Positions 15,625 to 24,705 of a DNA stretch of 64,000 nucleotides are shown piece by piece (position 1 is the stretch's first letter; every line of letters starts with the position of its first letter). Source of the DNA: Shimia sp022448905 (GTDB lineage Bacteria > Pseudomonadota > Alphaproteobacteria > Rhodobacterales > Rhodobacteraceae); NCBI RefSeq assembly GCF_047126315.1, contig NZ_CP138953.1, positions 806,001-870,000 on the forward strand, written 5' to 3'. Below the pieces are notes generated by a model that saw only the letters and a list, made by a program, of their open reading frames with translations, made no database searches and was not told the origin of the DNA. The position numbers and the translations under genes are program-made.

Positions 15625-16578
15625 GTGAAATGTGAGGCAGCCGTGACCGAGACCCCCCCCGAATCAAGCCTGGAAGATCTGCCCCCGAAGAAGGGGCGGA
15701 CAGGCGCTGGAGATGTGATTTCCGCATTGCACCACCATGACGGAAAGTTGGCGACACAGGAGCAGAAGGTTGCGGACTATGTAAAGGCACATCTGGAAGA
15801 TGTGAGCTCGATGAATATTGCGGACCTTGCGGCGCATTGTGAGGTGAGCACGCCCACGGTGATCCGGTTTTGCCGAACGTTGGGGTGTGATGGATTTCGG
15901 GAGTTCAAACTGCGGTTGGCGCAGAACCTGGCGGTCAGTCGGCAGTATCTTTCACCAGATCCTCTGCCGGATGCGGCACGCGGAGATACGGTTGTTGATC
16001 AGATTTTGGGGGCGTTGTTTGCCGCGACCAACACGATGCGCCACCAGATTGAGCCTGAGGTGTTGGACCGCGCAAAAGAGGCGTTGTTGAACACACAGCA
16101 CTTGTTGTTTGCGGGGATTGGTGGCGGATCGTCCAATGTGTCGCAAGAGGCGGCGAACCGGTTTTTCCGTCTGGGCATCCCGTCAGTCTCCACCAGTGAC
16201 AGCTATATTCTGCAAATGCGGGCGGCGACGTTGAAAGCGGGCGATGTGCTGTTTTTGATTTCTGCCAGTGGCGAGGCGGATGCCATTGTCGGCGCGGCAG
16301 AAATTGCGGGCGGCTATGGCGCGACAACTGTCTGCGTCACCAAGCCGAACACGCGGTTGGCCAACGCTTGTACGATCCCGATTGTGGTGGATTTGCCGGA
16401 GGATCGGGACATCCACAAACCCACGGCGTCCCGCTATGTGCATATGATTTTGGTGGATGCACTGGCAATGGCTGTGGCGCAGGGCATGGCGTCTGAGACG
16501 ACGGAAAACCTGCGCCGTATTCGGGCGTCTTTAACGGCCTATCATGGTCGGACCGGACCGCAGCCGTTGGGCGACTAA
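15625..16578 (+). CDS. MurR/RpiR family transcriptional regulator
   Basis: Up to 317 residues. The N-terminal RpiR HTH has MNIADLAAHCEVSTPTVIRF and CRTLGCDGFREFKLRLAQ; the C-terminal SIS domain has HLLFAGIGGGSSNVSQEAAN and LFLISASGEADAIVGAAEIA. The GTG at 15643 has GAGG five bases before it and is a better start than the GTG at 15625; the six-residue difference is immaterial. RpiR proteins sense phosphosugars or related metabolites through the SIS domain. Divergent from the TRAP operon with two operator-like palindromes between, so it most likely controls that operon. Confidence 0.92.
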   Translation: MKCEAAVTETPPESSLEDLPPKKGRTGAGDVISALHHHDGKLATQEQKVADYVKAHLEDVSSMNIADLAAHCEVSTPTVIRFCRTLGCDGFREFKLRLAQNLAVSRQYLSPDPLPDAARGDTVVDQILGALFAATNTMRHQIEPEVLDRAKEALLNTQHLLFAGIGGGSSNVSQEAANRFFRLGIPSVSTSDSYILQMRAATLKAGDVLFLISASGEADAIVGAAEIAGGYGATTVCVTKPNTRLANACTIPIVVDLPEDRDIHKPTASRYVHMILVDALAMAVAQGMASETTENLRRIRASLTAYHGRTGPQPLGD

Positions 16579-16589
16579 GGCGTGGATTG

Positions 16590-16622
16590 AAAAAGCCCCC
16601 AACCGACGGCTGGGGGCTTTTT
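16590..16622. terminator. Bidirectional intrinsic terminator
   Basis: AAAAAGCCCCCA (16590-16601) pairs with TGGGGGCTTTTT (16611-16622). T-tracts on both strands serve the convergent RpiR and GH20 genes. Confidence 0.92.
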
Positions 16623-16623
16623 G

Positions 16624-18507
16624 TTACAGGCGTGGCATCAACGCAGCCAATGCGGCGAAACGCTCAAAGGATTTGTTTTCCGCTGCGCTCCACCCTGCCT
16701 CGGCAATGGCGTTCAGGCGCGGGTAAATCATGTGGTTGCGGCGCTCCAACGTGGTGAGGTGTTCGCTCCACATGCAGCCCTGAACCCCTTTGAGCCGTCC
16801 TTGAAGCGCTGCGTCACCGTTGTCCGCTTCAAAAGCATAGGTTTTGTCCAATGGGGTGAACCCCGCCCAGCTTGCGCCCGGCGCGTACCAGGCATCCGAG
16901 AGTGCCATGTCGAGGTAGTAAGCCTGACCCGGCGTGCTGACCACATCGTAGCCATCATTCGCAAGTTCTGCGGTTTTTTCTACCGTTGTCCAAGCGAACA
17001 ATAGGCTCTTCTCCGGGTCCAGACCGCCGCCATGGGCAACCTCTTCCCAACCACCCAGCTTGCGGCCGCGATCTGCGAGGAAATCCTGAATTTGACGCAG
17101 GAAATAGGCCTGAAGTTCGAAAGTGCCTTTGAGACCGGTCTCGCGCATCATGGCTTGGGCCTTGGGGGACTGCATCCAGGCGTTTTCGGTAACTTCGTCA
17201 CCGCCAATATGCACAACTTCAAATGGGAAGATGTCGAGCACCTCTTCGAGCACTTTGGTGGCAAAGGTGTAGGAGCCTTCGATGGCCGGGTTAAGCGCGT
17301 TGTTGGCATAGCCCTGCACCGACCAGTAGCTTTCTGGCTCCTCGGAATCGACCAAATCTGGTAGTGCGCCAAGTACACAGGCGCAGTGACCCGGCACGTC
17401 AATTTCTGGCATCACCTCGACGCCCAACGTTGCGGCATGGGCCACCACCTGGCGGGCGTCGTCCTGGGTGTAGAAGCCACCTTGACCTGCGGGATCGGCG
17501 CCTAGCTGCGGTAGGACTGGAAGGTCCAGACCGGTGTGCGCGGCGACATCGGTGAGTTGCGGGTAGGCTTTGATTTCCAAGCGCCAGCCCTCGTCATCGG
17601 TCAGGTGCCAATGGAAGCGGTTCATCTTGTGCCAGGCCATGATGTCCACGTAGCGCAGTACTTGTTCCATCGGGTAGATTTGGCGGGAGACATCCAGATG
17701 CGCACCGCGCCATTCGTGACGGGGGGCGTCGGAGATTTCGCCGGCAAACGGAACGCCATATTTGGCTGCGTCCTGATAGGCGTTGGTCAGGGTTTGAGCA
17801 AGCGTGATGAGGCCGTAGAGCAGACCCTGATTGGTGGCGTGGAACAGTGTGGGCTGACCGTTTTGCCACGTGATGCGGTAGGCTTCATCTCCAAGTGACG
17901 CGTCGGTTGTGATCTGCAGCTGCGGCATGTCGTCTTTTGCTGTCAGGACAAATGGCACCGGCGTCAAAGGATAGAGGCGTCGGGTGAGGTCGGCGACGTG
18001 TGACACGGCTTGGATGGTGGTCAGATTGCGCTGGGTCACAGCGTAGTGTACCGGGGATTTAGCGCACCAGTCGCTCACCTCAACTTGGTTGGGCTGTGGC
18101 AGCACTCCACAGGACAGGGTCGCATTCTCGATTGGCGCGGTCTCGCCAATAGCTTTGGACGCTTGCAACTCGCTGGCAAAGACAGGCACCAGGGTGCCGT
18201 CTCCCAAAATGACACCGGCGGACTTAGGCCCTTCGTTTGAATGCTGCGCAGGGCGCGTGAGGCTGTGTTCGGTGAAGCGCCAGGTTTCGCCTGGGTTCAG
18301 CACAAAACCCGCCTCAGAGGCGTATTCGTGGAAGTTGGCCTGACGCCGAACCAGTGTTGCGCCGTTGCAGCGTGATGGGCGCAGGGTGCGCACCAGGGTG
18401 GTGTAAATCAAGCGCGGGTTGGTGACCGGGGTGTCGCCGCAGTTGGTCAGTGCAAACTCCATGGCGCCGTCTTCTGCGTGCCAAAGGCTGTCGAGGTGGA
18501 AGTGCAT
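16624..18507 (-). CDS. Beta-N-acetylhexosaminidase (GH20), cytoplasmic type
   Basis: 627 residues without a signal peptide. An N-terminal beta domain (residues 1-150) precedes a GH20b-like domain and the catalytic barrel from about EWRGAHLDVSRQIYP onward. FEVVHIGGDEVTENAW carries the catalytic Asp437-Glu438 pair, and GGWEEV and TVEKTAELANDGYDVV follow. The layout resembles the cytosolic hexosaminidase of the Vibrio chitobiose locus, which cleaves imported GlcNAc oligomers. It is the last gene downstream of an Opp-type transporter and a GNAT gene on the same strand. Substrate inferred as chitooligosaccharides from GH20 plus transporter plus ChiS-like regulator. Confidence 0.92.
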   Translation of the reverse strand: MHFHLDSLWHAEDGAMEFALTNCGDTPVTNPRLIYTTLVRTLRPSRCNGATLVRRQANFHEYASEAGFVLNPGETWRFTEHSLTRPAQHSNEGPKSAGVILGDGTLVPVFASELQASKAIGETAPIENATLSCGVLPQPNQVEVSDWCAKSPVHYAVTQRNLTTIQAVSHVADLTRRLYPLTPVPFVLTAKDDMPQLQITTDASLGDEAYRITWQNGQPTLFHATNQGLLYGLITLAQTLTNAYQDAAKYGVPFAGEISDAPRHEWRGAHLDVSRQIYPMEQVLRYVDIMAWHKMNRFHWHLTDDEGWRLEIKAYPQLTDVAAHTGLDLPVLPQLGADPAGQGGFYTQDDARQVVAHAATLGVEVMPEIDVPGHCACVLGALPDLVDSEEPESYWSVQGYANNALNPAIEGSYTFATKVLEEVLDIFPFEVVHIGGDEVTENAWMQSPKAQAMMRETGLKGTFELQAYFLRQIQDFLADRGRKLGGWEEVAHGGGLDPEKSLLFAWTTVEKTAELANDGYDVVSTPGQAYYLDMALSDAWYAPGASWAGFTPLDKTYAFEADNGDAALQGRLKGVQGCMWSEHLTTLERRNHMIYPRLNAIAEAGWSAAENKSFERFAALAALMPRL

Positions 18508-18553
18508 TTTTATCGTCCTGTTAGTTGGATGACTGAGACAGTGTCAAAAGAGG

Positions 18554-19009
18554 TCACGCAAGAGCGTGGGCAAAGACGCCTTGCTCGGAGCCGGGGATCA
18601 CAACGGCGCCGCAGGTTTGTTGGTAGAACTCAACTGGCCCGGCCTGCCCGATCACGCCGTAGGCAAAGCCATCTGCTCGCAAACGGTGTAATGCGGCCAG
18701 CAGCAGCGCTTTGCCAAGGCCCTTGCCGCGGGCTTCAGGCGCCACGCCGGTGGGGCCAAAAAAGCCGCGGCAGGTGACGTCGTAGCAGGCAAAACCAAGT
18801 AGCGTGCTGCCTTCGGTGGCAACCAGAACGCGGGCGGGCCGTGCAGCCAGAGCCACGGTACATTCATCGACCCATTTGGCGCCAAAATGTTTGGCGACAA
18901 AGGCCAAAAGCACATGGGATTCAAACGGCAGCGCCGGGCGCAGGGTGATGCCTTCGGGCAGAGGAGGCTCCGGCGGTAGACTGTAGAGTGGCACCAGCAG
19001 ATCAGGCAT
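18554..19009 (-). CDS. GNAT family N-acetyltransferase
   Basis: 151 residues from the ATG at 19009, which overlaps the end of the upstream ABC ATPase by 8 bp; a longer upstream start would overlap that gene deeply. The acetyl-CoA-binding motif A is GPTGVAPEARGKGLGKALLLAALH (R/Q-x-x-G-x-G/A), followed by AYGVIGQAGPVEFYQQTCGA. The acceptor is unknown; being inside the chitin operon it may act on an amino sugar such as glucosamine, but that is only positional inference. Confidence 0.85.
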   Translation of the reverse strand: MPDLLVPLYSLPPEPPLPEGITLRPALPFESHVLLAFVAKHFGAKWVDECTVALAARPARVLVATEGSTLLGFACYDVTCRGFFGPTGVAPEARGKGLGKALLLAALHRLRADGFAYGVIGQAGPVEFYQQTCGAVVIPGSEQGVFAHALA

Positions 19010-19931
19010 GGCCCGGGGCCGCATGTTCGGCAATGACATGGCCGGGGCTGATCTCGCGCAAGGCGCTGACAGGGTGTGCGCTGGTTTCGCGCACCACTTT
19101 GGCTTGGGCTGCAAAGCCCGCATCGCCCCCTGTCAGACGCAGGGCGGGGTCCGGCACGGCCGCGCGCAGGAGCTTAGTGTAGCCATGCTGTGGGTTGCCA
19201 ACAACCGCAGAGGTTGGGCCTTTCTCGACCACCTGACCTCGGAACATCACGGCGGAGTCCTCCGCCAAATACTCGGCGGTGGCGATGTCGTGGGTGATGT
19301 ACAGGATCGAGAGGCCGTATTCAGATTTGAGACGTTGCATCAAGCCGAGGACGGATTTGCGGATCGACACGTCCAGCATCGAGGTTGGTTCGTCCGCCAC
19401 GATCAGGCGGGCTTTCACCGCCAAAGCGCGGGCGAAATTCACGCGCTGACGTTGACCACCGGAAAGCTCGTGGGGGAATTTGTACGGGGTGGAGATCGGG
19501 TCCAGCTCCACGTCTTCCAGAATAGACCGCAGCGCGGTGTCCGGGTTGACCTCTGGCTGATGTAAAGCCAAGGCGCGCAGCAGATGGTGACGGATGGTGT
19601 GGGCCGGGTTAAGCGCGGAAAACGGGTCCTGGAAGACCATTTGCACCGCCTGGCGATAGCGCATTTGATCTGCTTTGGACGTCATCGCGGCAATGTCCTG
19701 GCCTTCAAACAGGATGCGGCCCGAGGTGGGGCTGTGCACTCCGACGATCATTTTGCCAACGGTGCTTTTGCCGGAGCCACTTTCGCCGACCAAGGCAAGG
19801 GCGCGGCCCGGCAAGAGATCGAGTGACACATTGCGCAGCGCGTCCACCACCGAGGCACGGCCGAAGACCGGGCGTACGGTGAAAGTTTTGCTCAGGTTTT
19901 CGAGGCTGAGGATTGGGGTGTCAGACGGCAT
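19002..19931 (-). CDS. Oligosaccharide/peptide ABC transporter ATP-binding protein (OppF type)
   Basis: 309 residues. Walker A is GESGSGKSTVGK, signature LSGGQRQRVNFARAL, Walker B RLIVADEPTSMLD, with the switch His in YITHDIATAEY. The C-terminal oligopeptide-transporter extension includes NPQHGYTKLLRAAVPDP. It overlaps the second ATPase gene by 11 bp. It energises the importer made with the other four components of this operon. Confidence 0.93.
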   Translation of the reverse strand: MPSDTPILSLENLSKTFTVRPVFGRASVVDALRNVSLDLLPGRALALVGESGSGKSTVGKMIVGVHSPTSGRILFEGQDIAAMTSKADQMRYRQAVQMVFQDPFSALNPAHTIRHHLLRALALHQPEVNPDTALRSILEDVELDPISTPYKFPHELSGGQRQRVNFARALAVKARLIVADEPTSMLDVSIRKSVLGLMQRLKSEYGLSILYITHDIATAEYLAEDSAVMFRGQVVEKGPTSAVVGNPQHGYTKLLRAAVPDPALRLTGGDAGFAAQAKVVRETSAHPVSALREISPGHVIAEHAAPGHA

Positions 19932-20733
19932 GGGCCATTCCTTCCGGGCGCTGGGCGAGGAGCGGCATCGCGTCCCATAGGCTGCGGGTGTAGTCGTGTT
20001 CCGGTGCGGTCACGATTTGCGACGCGGTGCCTATTTCGACTATCGTGCCTTCCCGCATGATGCCGATGCGGTCCGAAATCTGGGCCATCAGGGCTATGTC
20101 GTGCGTGATGAACAGCACGGAAAAGCCGAGTTCATCTTTCAGGCGCAGCACCTCTTGCAAGATTTCACGCTGCACAACCACATCCAGCGCGGTGGTGGGT
20201 TCGTCCATGATGATCAGTTTAGGTTTGAGCGTAAGCGCCAAGGCCAACGCCACACGCTGGCGCATACCACCGGAGAGCTGGTGCGGGTGGGCGTGCATAC
20301 GGTCGGCGGGGATGCCGACCATCTCAAGCATCTGCGCGGTGCGCTCTTGGGCCTCAGCTTTGGTCACCGTGCCATGGGCGCGCAGCATGTCGTAGAACTG
20401 TCGGAAGATGGTCATCACCGGGCTGAGCGAATTCATCGCGCTTTGGAACACCATGGAGACTTCGGACCAACGCCAGGCGCGCAGCTCCTTGTCGCCAAAG
20501 GAGAGCACATCGCGGCCTTCAAACAGGATGTGGCCGTTGCGCACCAGCGCGGGCGGCTTGTGCAGACGCATGAGGGCGTAAGCCACCGTGCTTTTGCCAC
20601 AGCCTGACTCCCCGGCGAGGCCTAAGATTTCATTGGGCTGGATCTCAAAAGAGATGTCGCGCACCGCGGTGAACGGGTCCCCGTTGGTCAGATAGTCAAT
20701 GCGCAGGTCTTTGACGGAAAGAAGGACGCTCAT
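19921..20733 (-). CDS. Oligosaccharide/peptide ABC transporter ATP-binding protein (OppD type)
   Basis: 270 residues. Walker A GESGCGKSTVAYALMRL, Q-loop region MVFQSAMNSLSPVM, signature LSGGMRQRVALALAL, Walker B KLIIMDEPTTALD and LFITHDIALMAQ. Heterodimer partner of the following ATPase. Its start overlaps the end of the OppC-type permease gene by 4 bp. Confidence 0.93.
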   Translation of the reverse strand: MSVLLSVKDLRIDYLTNGDPFTAVRDISFEIQPNEILGLAGESGCGKSTVAYALMRLHKPPALVRNGHILFEGRDVLSFGDKELRAWRWSEVSMVFQSAMNSLSPVMTIFRQFYDMLRAHGTVTKAEAQERTAQMLEMVGIPADRMHAHPHQLSGGMRQRVALALALTLKPKLIIMDEPTTALDVVVQREILQEVLRLKDELGFSVLFITHDIALMAQISDRIGIMREGTIVEIGTASQIVTAPEHDYTRSLWDAMPLLAQRPEGMAHAV

Positions 20734-21638
20734 TGGTTGGCCTCCTGCATGCGTTGACGGGTCAGGCGTTTCTCGATGCGCAGGGCTTTGGCGACATTGC
20801 CAAGGGTGCGCATGCGCGGATTGGCGATCTCATCCACACCAAAGTTCATCAGCGACAGGCCGATGCCGATCAGGACAATCGCGGTACAGGGGGCCAGCAC
20901 TTCCCACCAGGCGCCAACCATAATGGCGGAGGCGGTTTGCGCGTTATAGAGCATGGTGCCCCAAGAGGTGGCGAGCGGGCTGCCGAGACCCAGGAATTCC
21001 AGCGTGGCTTCGGTGATGATGGTGAAGATCACGGAGCCAATGAAGTTAAAGCCGATGATCGACAGCAGGTTGGGCAGCATTTCCACAAGGATCATGCGCC
21101 AGGTGGGTTCGCCGATCATCGCGGAGGCTTGGATGAAGTCACGGGTTTTGAGAGACATGGCCTGCGCGCGGGTGACGCGTGCGCCCCAGGCCCAGGAGGT
21201 CAGACCGATGATCAGGGCGATGGCCCAAGGGCCAACCTGACCAAGGAACGCGGCAAGAACCAGCAGCAAGGGCAGTTGCGGCAGAACCAATACAACGTTG
21301 GTTAGGAAGTTCAGGACATCGTCGACCCAACCGCCAAAATAGGCGGCGTTGATGCCGATGGCGGTGCCAATGGCGGTGACGATCAGTCCGGCAACGATGC
21401 CCACCATAAGCGAGGTTCGGGTGCCCCAGATCAGCTGGCTAAACACGTCGCGGCCCATGCGCGTGGTGCCGAGCCAATGTTCTGCGGACGGTGCCTGGTG
21501 CGGGCGGCCAACGCGGGCCACAGGGTCAAACGGGGCGATGAGAGGCGCAAAAATCGCAATGGCAACGTAGATCAAGACAATGGTCAGGCCGATGGCGGCT
21601 TTGCGGTTGCGCATGAAGGTGCGGAGAAGATCAGACAT
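20730..21638 (-). CDS. ABC transporter permease (OppC type)
   Basis: 302 residues with an N-terminal segment before the first membrane helix (FMRNRKAAIGLTIVLIYVAI), the OppC extracellular block EHWLGTTRMGRDVFSQLIWG, and the EAA-loop region TRAQAMSLKTRDFIQASAMIG. About six membrane segments. Start and stop overlap the neighbouring transporter genes by one to four bases. Confidence 0.93.
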   Translation of the reverse strand: MSDLLRTFMRNRKAAIGLTIVLIYVAIAIFAPLIAPFDPVARVGRPHQAPSAEHWLGTTRMGRDVFSQLIWGTRTSLMVGIVAGLIVTAIGTAIGINAAYFGGWVDDVLNFLTNVVLVLPQLPLLLVLAAFLGQVGPWAIALIIGLTSWAWGARVTRAQAMSLKTRDFIQASAMIGEPTWRMILVEMLPNLLSIIGFNFIGSVIFTIITEATLEFLGLGSPLATSWGTMLYNAQTASAIMVGAWWEVLAPCTAIVLIGIGLSLMNFGVDEIANPRMRTLGNVAKALRIEKRLTRQRMQEANQ

Positions 21639-22615
21639 CAGGCCCTCTTCAATCGGGGATCAAGGAAGACATAGGCCAGGTCTACCGCGAGGTTCGCGAG
21701 CAGCATGGCAAGTGTCATGATGAGCAACTGGCCCTGGATCAGCGGGAAATCACGCCCGACGATGCCGAGGTACAAGAGGTTGCCGACGCCGGGGTAGTTG
21801 AACACCACTTCGGTGATAAGCGAACCGCCAAACAGTGCGCCAAAGCTAAGTGCAAGCGCAGTGACCGAGGGCAGAAGGGCGTTTCGGGCGGCATAGGCGT
21901 AGCGCACGCGGGCGTCGCTCAGACCTTTGGCTTCGGCCATGGCCAGATAGTCTTCGCCGAGTTGGCCAATCATGTTGTTGCGCATGGTGATCAGGTAGCC
22001 TCCGATCAATACAACGCTCAGGGTCACGACCGGCAGGAAGCCATGGTAGAGAACCGAGGAAATGAACTCCCAGCTCCAGGCCGGGTCCAGGCTTGGGTTG
22101 AAGGCGTAAGAGGTCGGAAAGACGCGGTTTTGCACCGCAAGAAAGTAGAGGCCACAGAGGGCCACAACCACCGCAGGCACGGATTGCAGGGCCAGTGCGG
22201 TTGGGGAGGCGATTACGTCGGTGAGCCGTCCGCGGCGCCATGCGGCCAGGATGCCGAGAAGCGTGCCGATGGAAAAGGAAATCAACAGGGCAGAGCCGGT
22301 GAGGAAGAGGGTCCAGGGCAGGGCCTGCATCAGCACATCTGCCACGGGCATGGGGTAGAACTTGATCGACAGGCCGAAGTCCCAGGTGAAGATTGAGCCA
22401 AGGTAGGCAAAATACTGTTCATGCAGGGGGGCGTCGATGAAGCCAAATGTTGCCATCAGCGCGTCGCGGGCCTCAGGCGCAATCATGCCGCCGGAGTTGG
22501 CCAGCATGATGTCGGCGGGGTTGCCAGGCAACATGCGCGGGATCATGAAGTTGAAGGTCGCAGCCACCAGAAAGGCCACGCCGTAGAAGCCGAGCCGCTT
22601 CAATAGAAAACGCAT
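21638..22615 (-). CDS. ABC transporter permease (OppB type)
   Basis: 325 residues from the ATG at 22615 (MRFLLKRLGFYGVAFLVAAT), preferred over an upstream ATG because OppB proteins start just before the first membrane helix. The family block FMIPRMLPGNPADIML follows the helix, and the EAA region is DYLAMAEAKGLSDARVRYAYA. Six membrane segments expected. First permease after the binding-protein gene, as in Opp operons. Confidence 0.92.
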   Translation of the reverse strand: MRFLLKRLGFYGVAFLVAATFNFMIPRMLPGNPADIMLANSGGMIAPEARDALMATFGFIDAPLHEQYFAYLGSIFTWDFGLSIKFYPMPVADVLMQALPWTLFLTGSALLISFSIGTLLGILAAWRRGRLTDVIASPTALALQSVPAVVVALCGLYFLAVQNRVFPTSYAFNPSLDPAWSWEFISSVLYHGFLPVVTLSVVLIGGYLITMRNNMIGQLGEDYLAMAEAKGLSDARVRYAYAARNALLPSVTALALSFGALFGGSLITEVVFNYPGVGNLLYLGIVGRDFPLIQGQLLIMTLAMLLANLAVDLAYVFLDPRLKRA

Positions 22616-22700
22616 CAGGTCAAACCATCTGTCGAGAGGGAAGTGTCGTGCCAAAAGCGGGGCCACTCACGGTGTGAGCGGCCCCTAAGGTAGGGAAGCT

Positions 22701-24356
22701 TTACTCAGCTGGCCGCAGGTTCAGCAGGTGGACCAGGCGGGCCGGGTTGGTCTTGTGAACCACCGGGTTGGCCACCGGATTGTCCGCATTGAAGAAGCCG
22801 GTGAAACGCTTGGTGTTGTACTGATACCAGCGGGGATTGTTGAAGACATACGCCAGTGGCACATCTTCCCCTACGATGGTCTGCACTTCAGCCATGATTT
22901 CCATCTGCTTTTCGGTGTCGCTGGTCTGGGTGAACTTATCCAGAAGATCGCTCAGCTCGTCGTTGTAGTAACGCGACGCTGCGAAGCGGGATTTGGCCTG
23001 GTTGTTCTTGTGCAGCGAGTCCAGATACTGGTTGAACGGGGTGGCGCCGACGCGAACCGAGTTGATGGCCATGTCGTACTCACCGGTGATGAGTTTCTCT
23101 GTCCATACAGCAGCTTCCGGTGTGGCGACGCTGGCTTTGATGCCGGCGGCATTCAGGCCTTCCACGGCGATCTGACAGCTATTGACCCAGTCGGTCCAAC
23201 CGTTTGGCACGATGACTTCGAGGTCGATCTGTTCGCCGTCTGGTGTTTCGACAAAGCCGTCACCGTCGATGTCTTTGAAGCCCGCTTCGGCCAGCAGTGA
23301 TTTGGCGCCGTCGATGTCATATTGGGTGAAGCCCCCAAATTTCTCGTCGACTTCCGCGTTGTTCCAAGCGTGGAACGCACGGCCCAGACCCGAGGGGTAC
23401 TGGTTGATGGTTGGATAGCCGTAACCGGCGATTTCCACCATGGCTTCGCGGTCAAATGCCATAGACACAGCGCGGCGGAAGTTCACGTCGTTGAACGCCG
23501 CTTTGTCGCCCGCTTCAGGTGCTTCAAAGTTCATGTAGAAGGCCACAAGCGAGCCACCAGGCAGCCAGTAACGGTGGTTTTCAGGGTCTTTCGCGACGTA
23601 GGTGTTGTCGATGTCTGGCAGGAAGGAGCCCATCCAGTCTAGCTCACCATTGGCGGCTGCGGCCAGCGCCTGATCGTTGTTGGCGATCTGCGGGAAGCGC
23701 ATGCAGTCTACTTTCAGGCTGTCGGCATCCCAGTAGTTGGCGTTACGACACTGTGTGTATTCTTGCGGCGTGAAGCGGCGGATTTCGGTCAAAGGACCAG
23801 AGCCAACCGGGTTCGGGTTGGTGAAGGTCACGGGGTCATCGACGTCGCTCCAGACGTGCTCAGGCACAATTGGCACGCGCACAATTTGGTACATCGCCTG
23901 GCTGGAAGCAGTGGCGAGGTTGAAGCGCACGGTCTTGTCGTCAAGCTTTTCAACGCCAGACAACATCTGCGCCATGCCAACGCTGTCCAGAGCCGGGTTG
24001 CTCAGAGCCAGGTCGAAGGATTTGATCACGTCATCGGCAGTGAAGGCTTCGCCGTCAGACCATTGCACGCCATCGCGCAGGGTGACGGTGATGGAGCCAA
24101 GGTCGTCGGCGTAGTCAAACGCGGTTGCCAAACGGTAGATCGGCTTGCCGCCGTCCAGCGCGTTGAAGATGATCAGCGGTTCATACATGAAATGCATGAC
24201 GGAAGGCGCGGCGGTGGTCTGGTTGAATGGGTTGAAGTTCTCCACCCATGCTGTGACCTGATCCGGCAGCGCCGTCAGAACGGTCTCTTCGGCCTGAGCG
24301 GTAGTTGTCCAGAGCGCAACCGAAGCGAGCAGCCCGGCAGTAGCCTTAAATTTCAT
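22701..24356 (-). CDS. ABC transporter substrate-binding protein (SBP_bac_5; probable chitooligosaccharide-binding)
   Basis: 551 residues from the ATG at 24356, which has GGAGA upstream and a clear signal peptide (MKFKATAGLLASVALWTTTA, cleaved after AQA). Family-5 binding-protein landmarks: DGVQWSDGEAFTADDVIKSF, NFRRAVSMAFDREAMVEIAG and DGAKSLLAEAGFKDIDGDGF. A longer in-frame ORF to 24539 exists but would bury the signal peptide. First gene of the operon and divergent from the ChiS-like kinase, as the chitin-oligosaccharide-binding protein gene is in Vibrio, where it also restrains ChiS. The ligand is inferred from context. Confidence 0.9.
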   Translation of the reverse strand: MKFKATAGLLASVALWTTTAQAEETVLTALPDQVTAWVENFNPFNQTTAAPSVMHFMYEPLIIFNALDGGKPIYRLATAFDYADDLGSITVTLRDGVQWSDGEAFTADDVIKSFDLALSNPALDSVGMAQMLSGVEKLDDKTVRFNLATASSQAMYQIVRVPIVPEHVWSDVDDPVTFTNPNPVGSGPLTEIRRFTPQEYTQCRNANYWDADSLKVDCMRFPQIANNDQALAAAANGELDWMGSFLPDIDNTYVAKDPENHRYWLPGGSLVAFYMNFEAPEAGDKAAFNDVNFRRAVSMAFDREAMVEIAGYGYPTINQYPSGLGRAFHAWNNAEVDEKFGGFTQYDIDGAKSLLAEAGFKDIDGDGFVETPDGEQIDLEVIVPNGWTDWVNSCQIAVEGLNAAGIKASVATPEAAVWTEKLITGEYDMAINSVRVGATPFNQYLDSLHKNNQAKSRFAASRYYNDELSDLLDKFTQTSDTEKQMEIMAEVQTIVGEDVPLAYVFNNPRWYQYNTKRFTGFFNADNPVANPVVHKTNPARLVHLLNLRPAE

Positions 24357-24427
24357 TTTTGTGTCTCCCTGTGCAGGCGGGTTGTCCCGCCTTATGTCTG
24401 TCCGCGTCATGCCTCGTATGGAGGGGC

Positions 24428-24443
24428 CATGATGCAAATCATG
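24428..24443. promoter_or_regulatory. Palindrome in the divergent binding-protein/kinase promoter region
   Basis: CATGATGCAAATCATG is a perfect 6+6 inverted repeat with a four-base centre, 72 bp upstream of the binding-protein gene and about 260 bp before the kinase start. A second GC-rich inverted repeat (GGCGGG/CCCGCC) lies at about 24376-24391. Possible binding site for a regulator, perhaps the ChiS-like protein itself. Confidence 0.4.
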
Positions 24444-24705
24444 GTTGCATTTGGTCTCCTCACCAAACGCCACGGATGTTGCGCATTGAAATCCTCCCGC
24501 TCGGAGGAATGGCACCAGAAAAATCGGCAATTTCGTCAAAACACAAATTGATCTCCGCTTGCGGCCATTAAAAATCCATCTCTTTCAGGTTGTTAGGATT
24601 CCTACCTGCGAAAAAATTCTTTGTGAATTTCAGTTTGAACCCTTGTTTCGACCTTGGTCAAACCGCAGGATCAGCTGCAACAAAACCAGAAATTTCGGAG
24701 TTACA

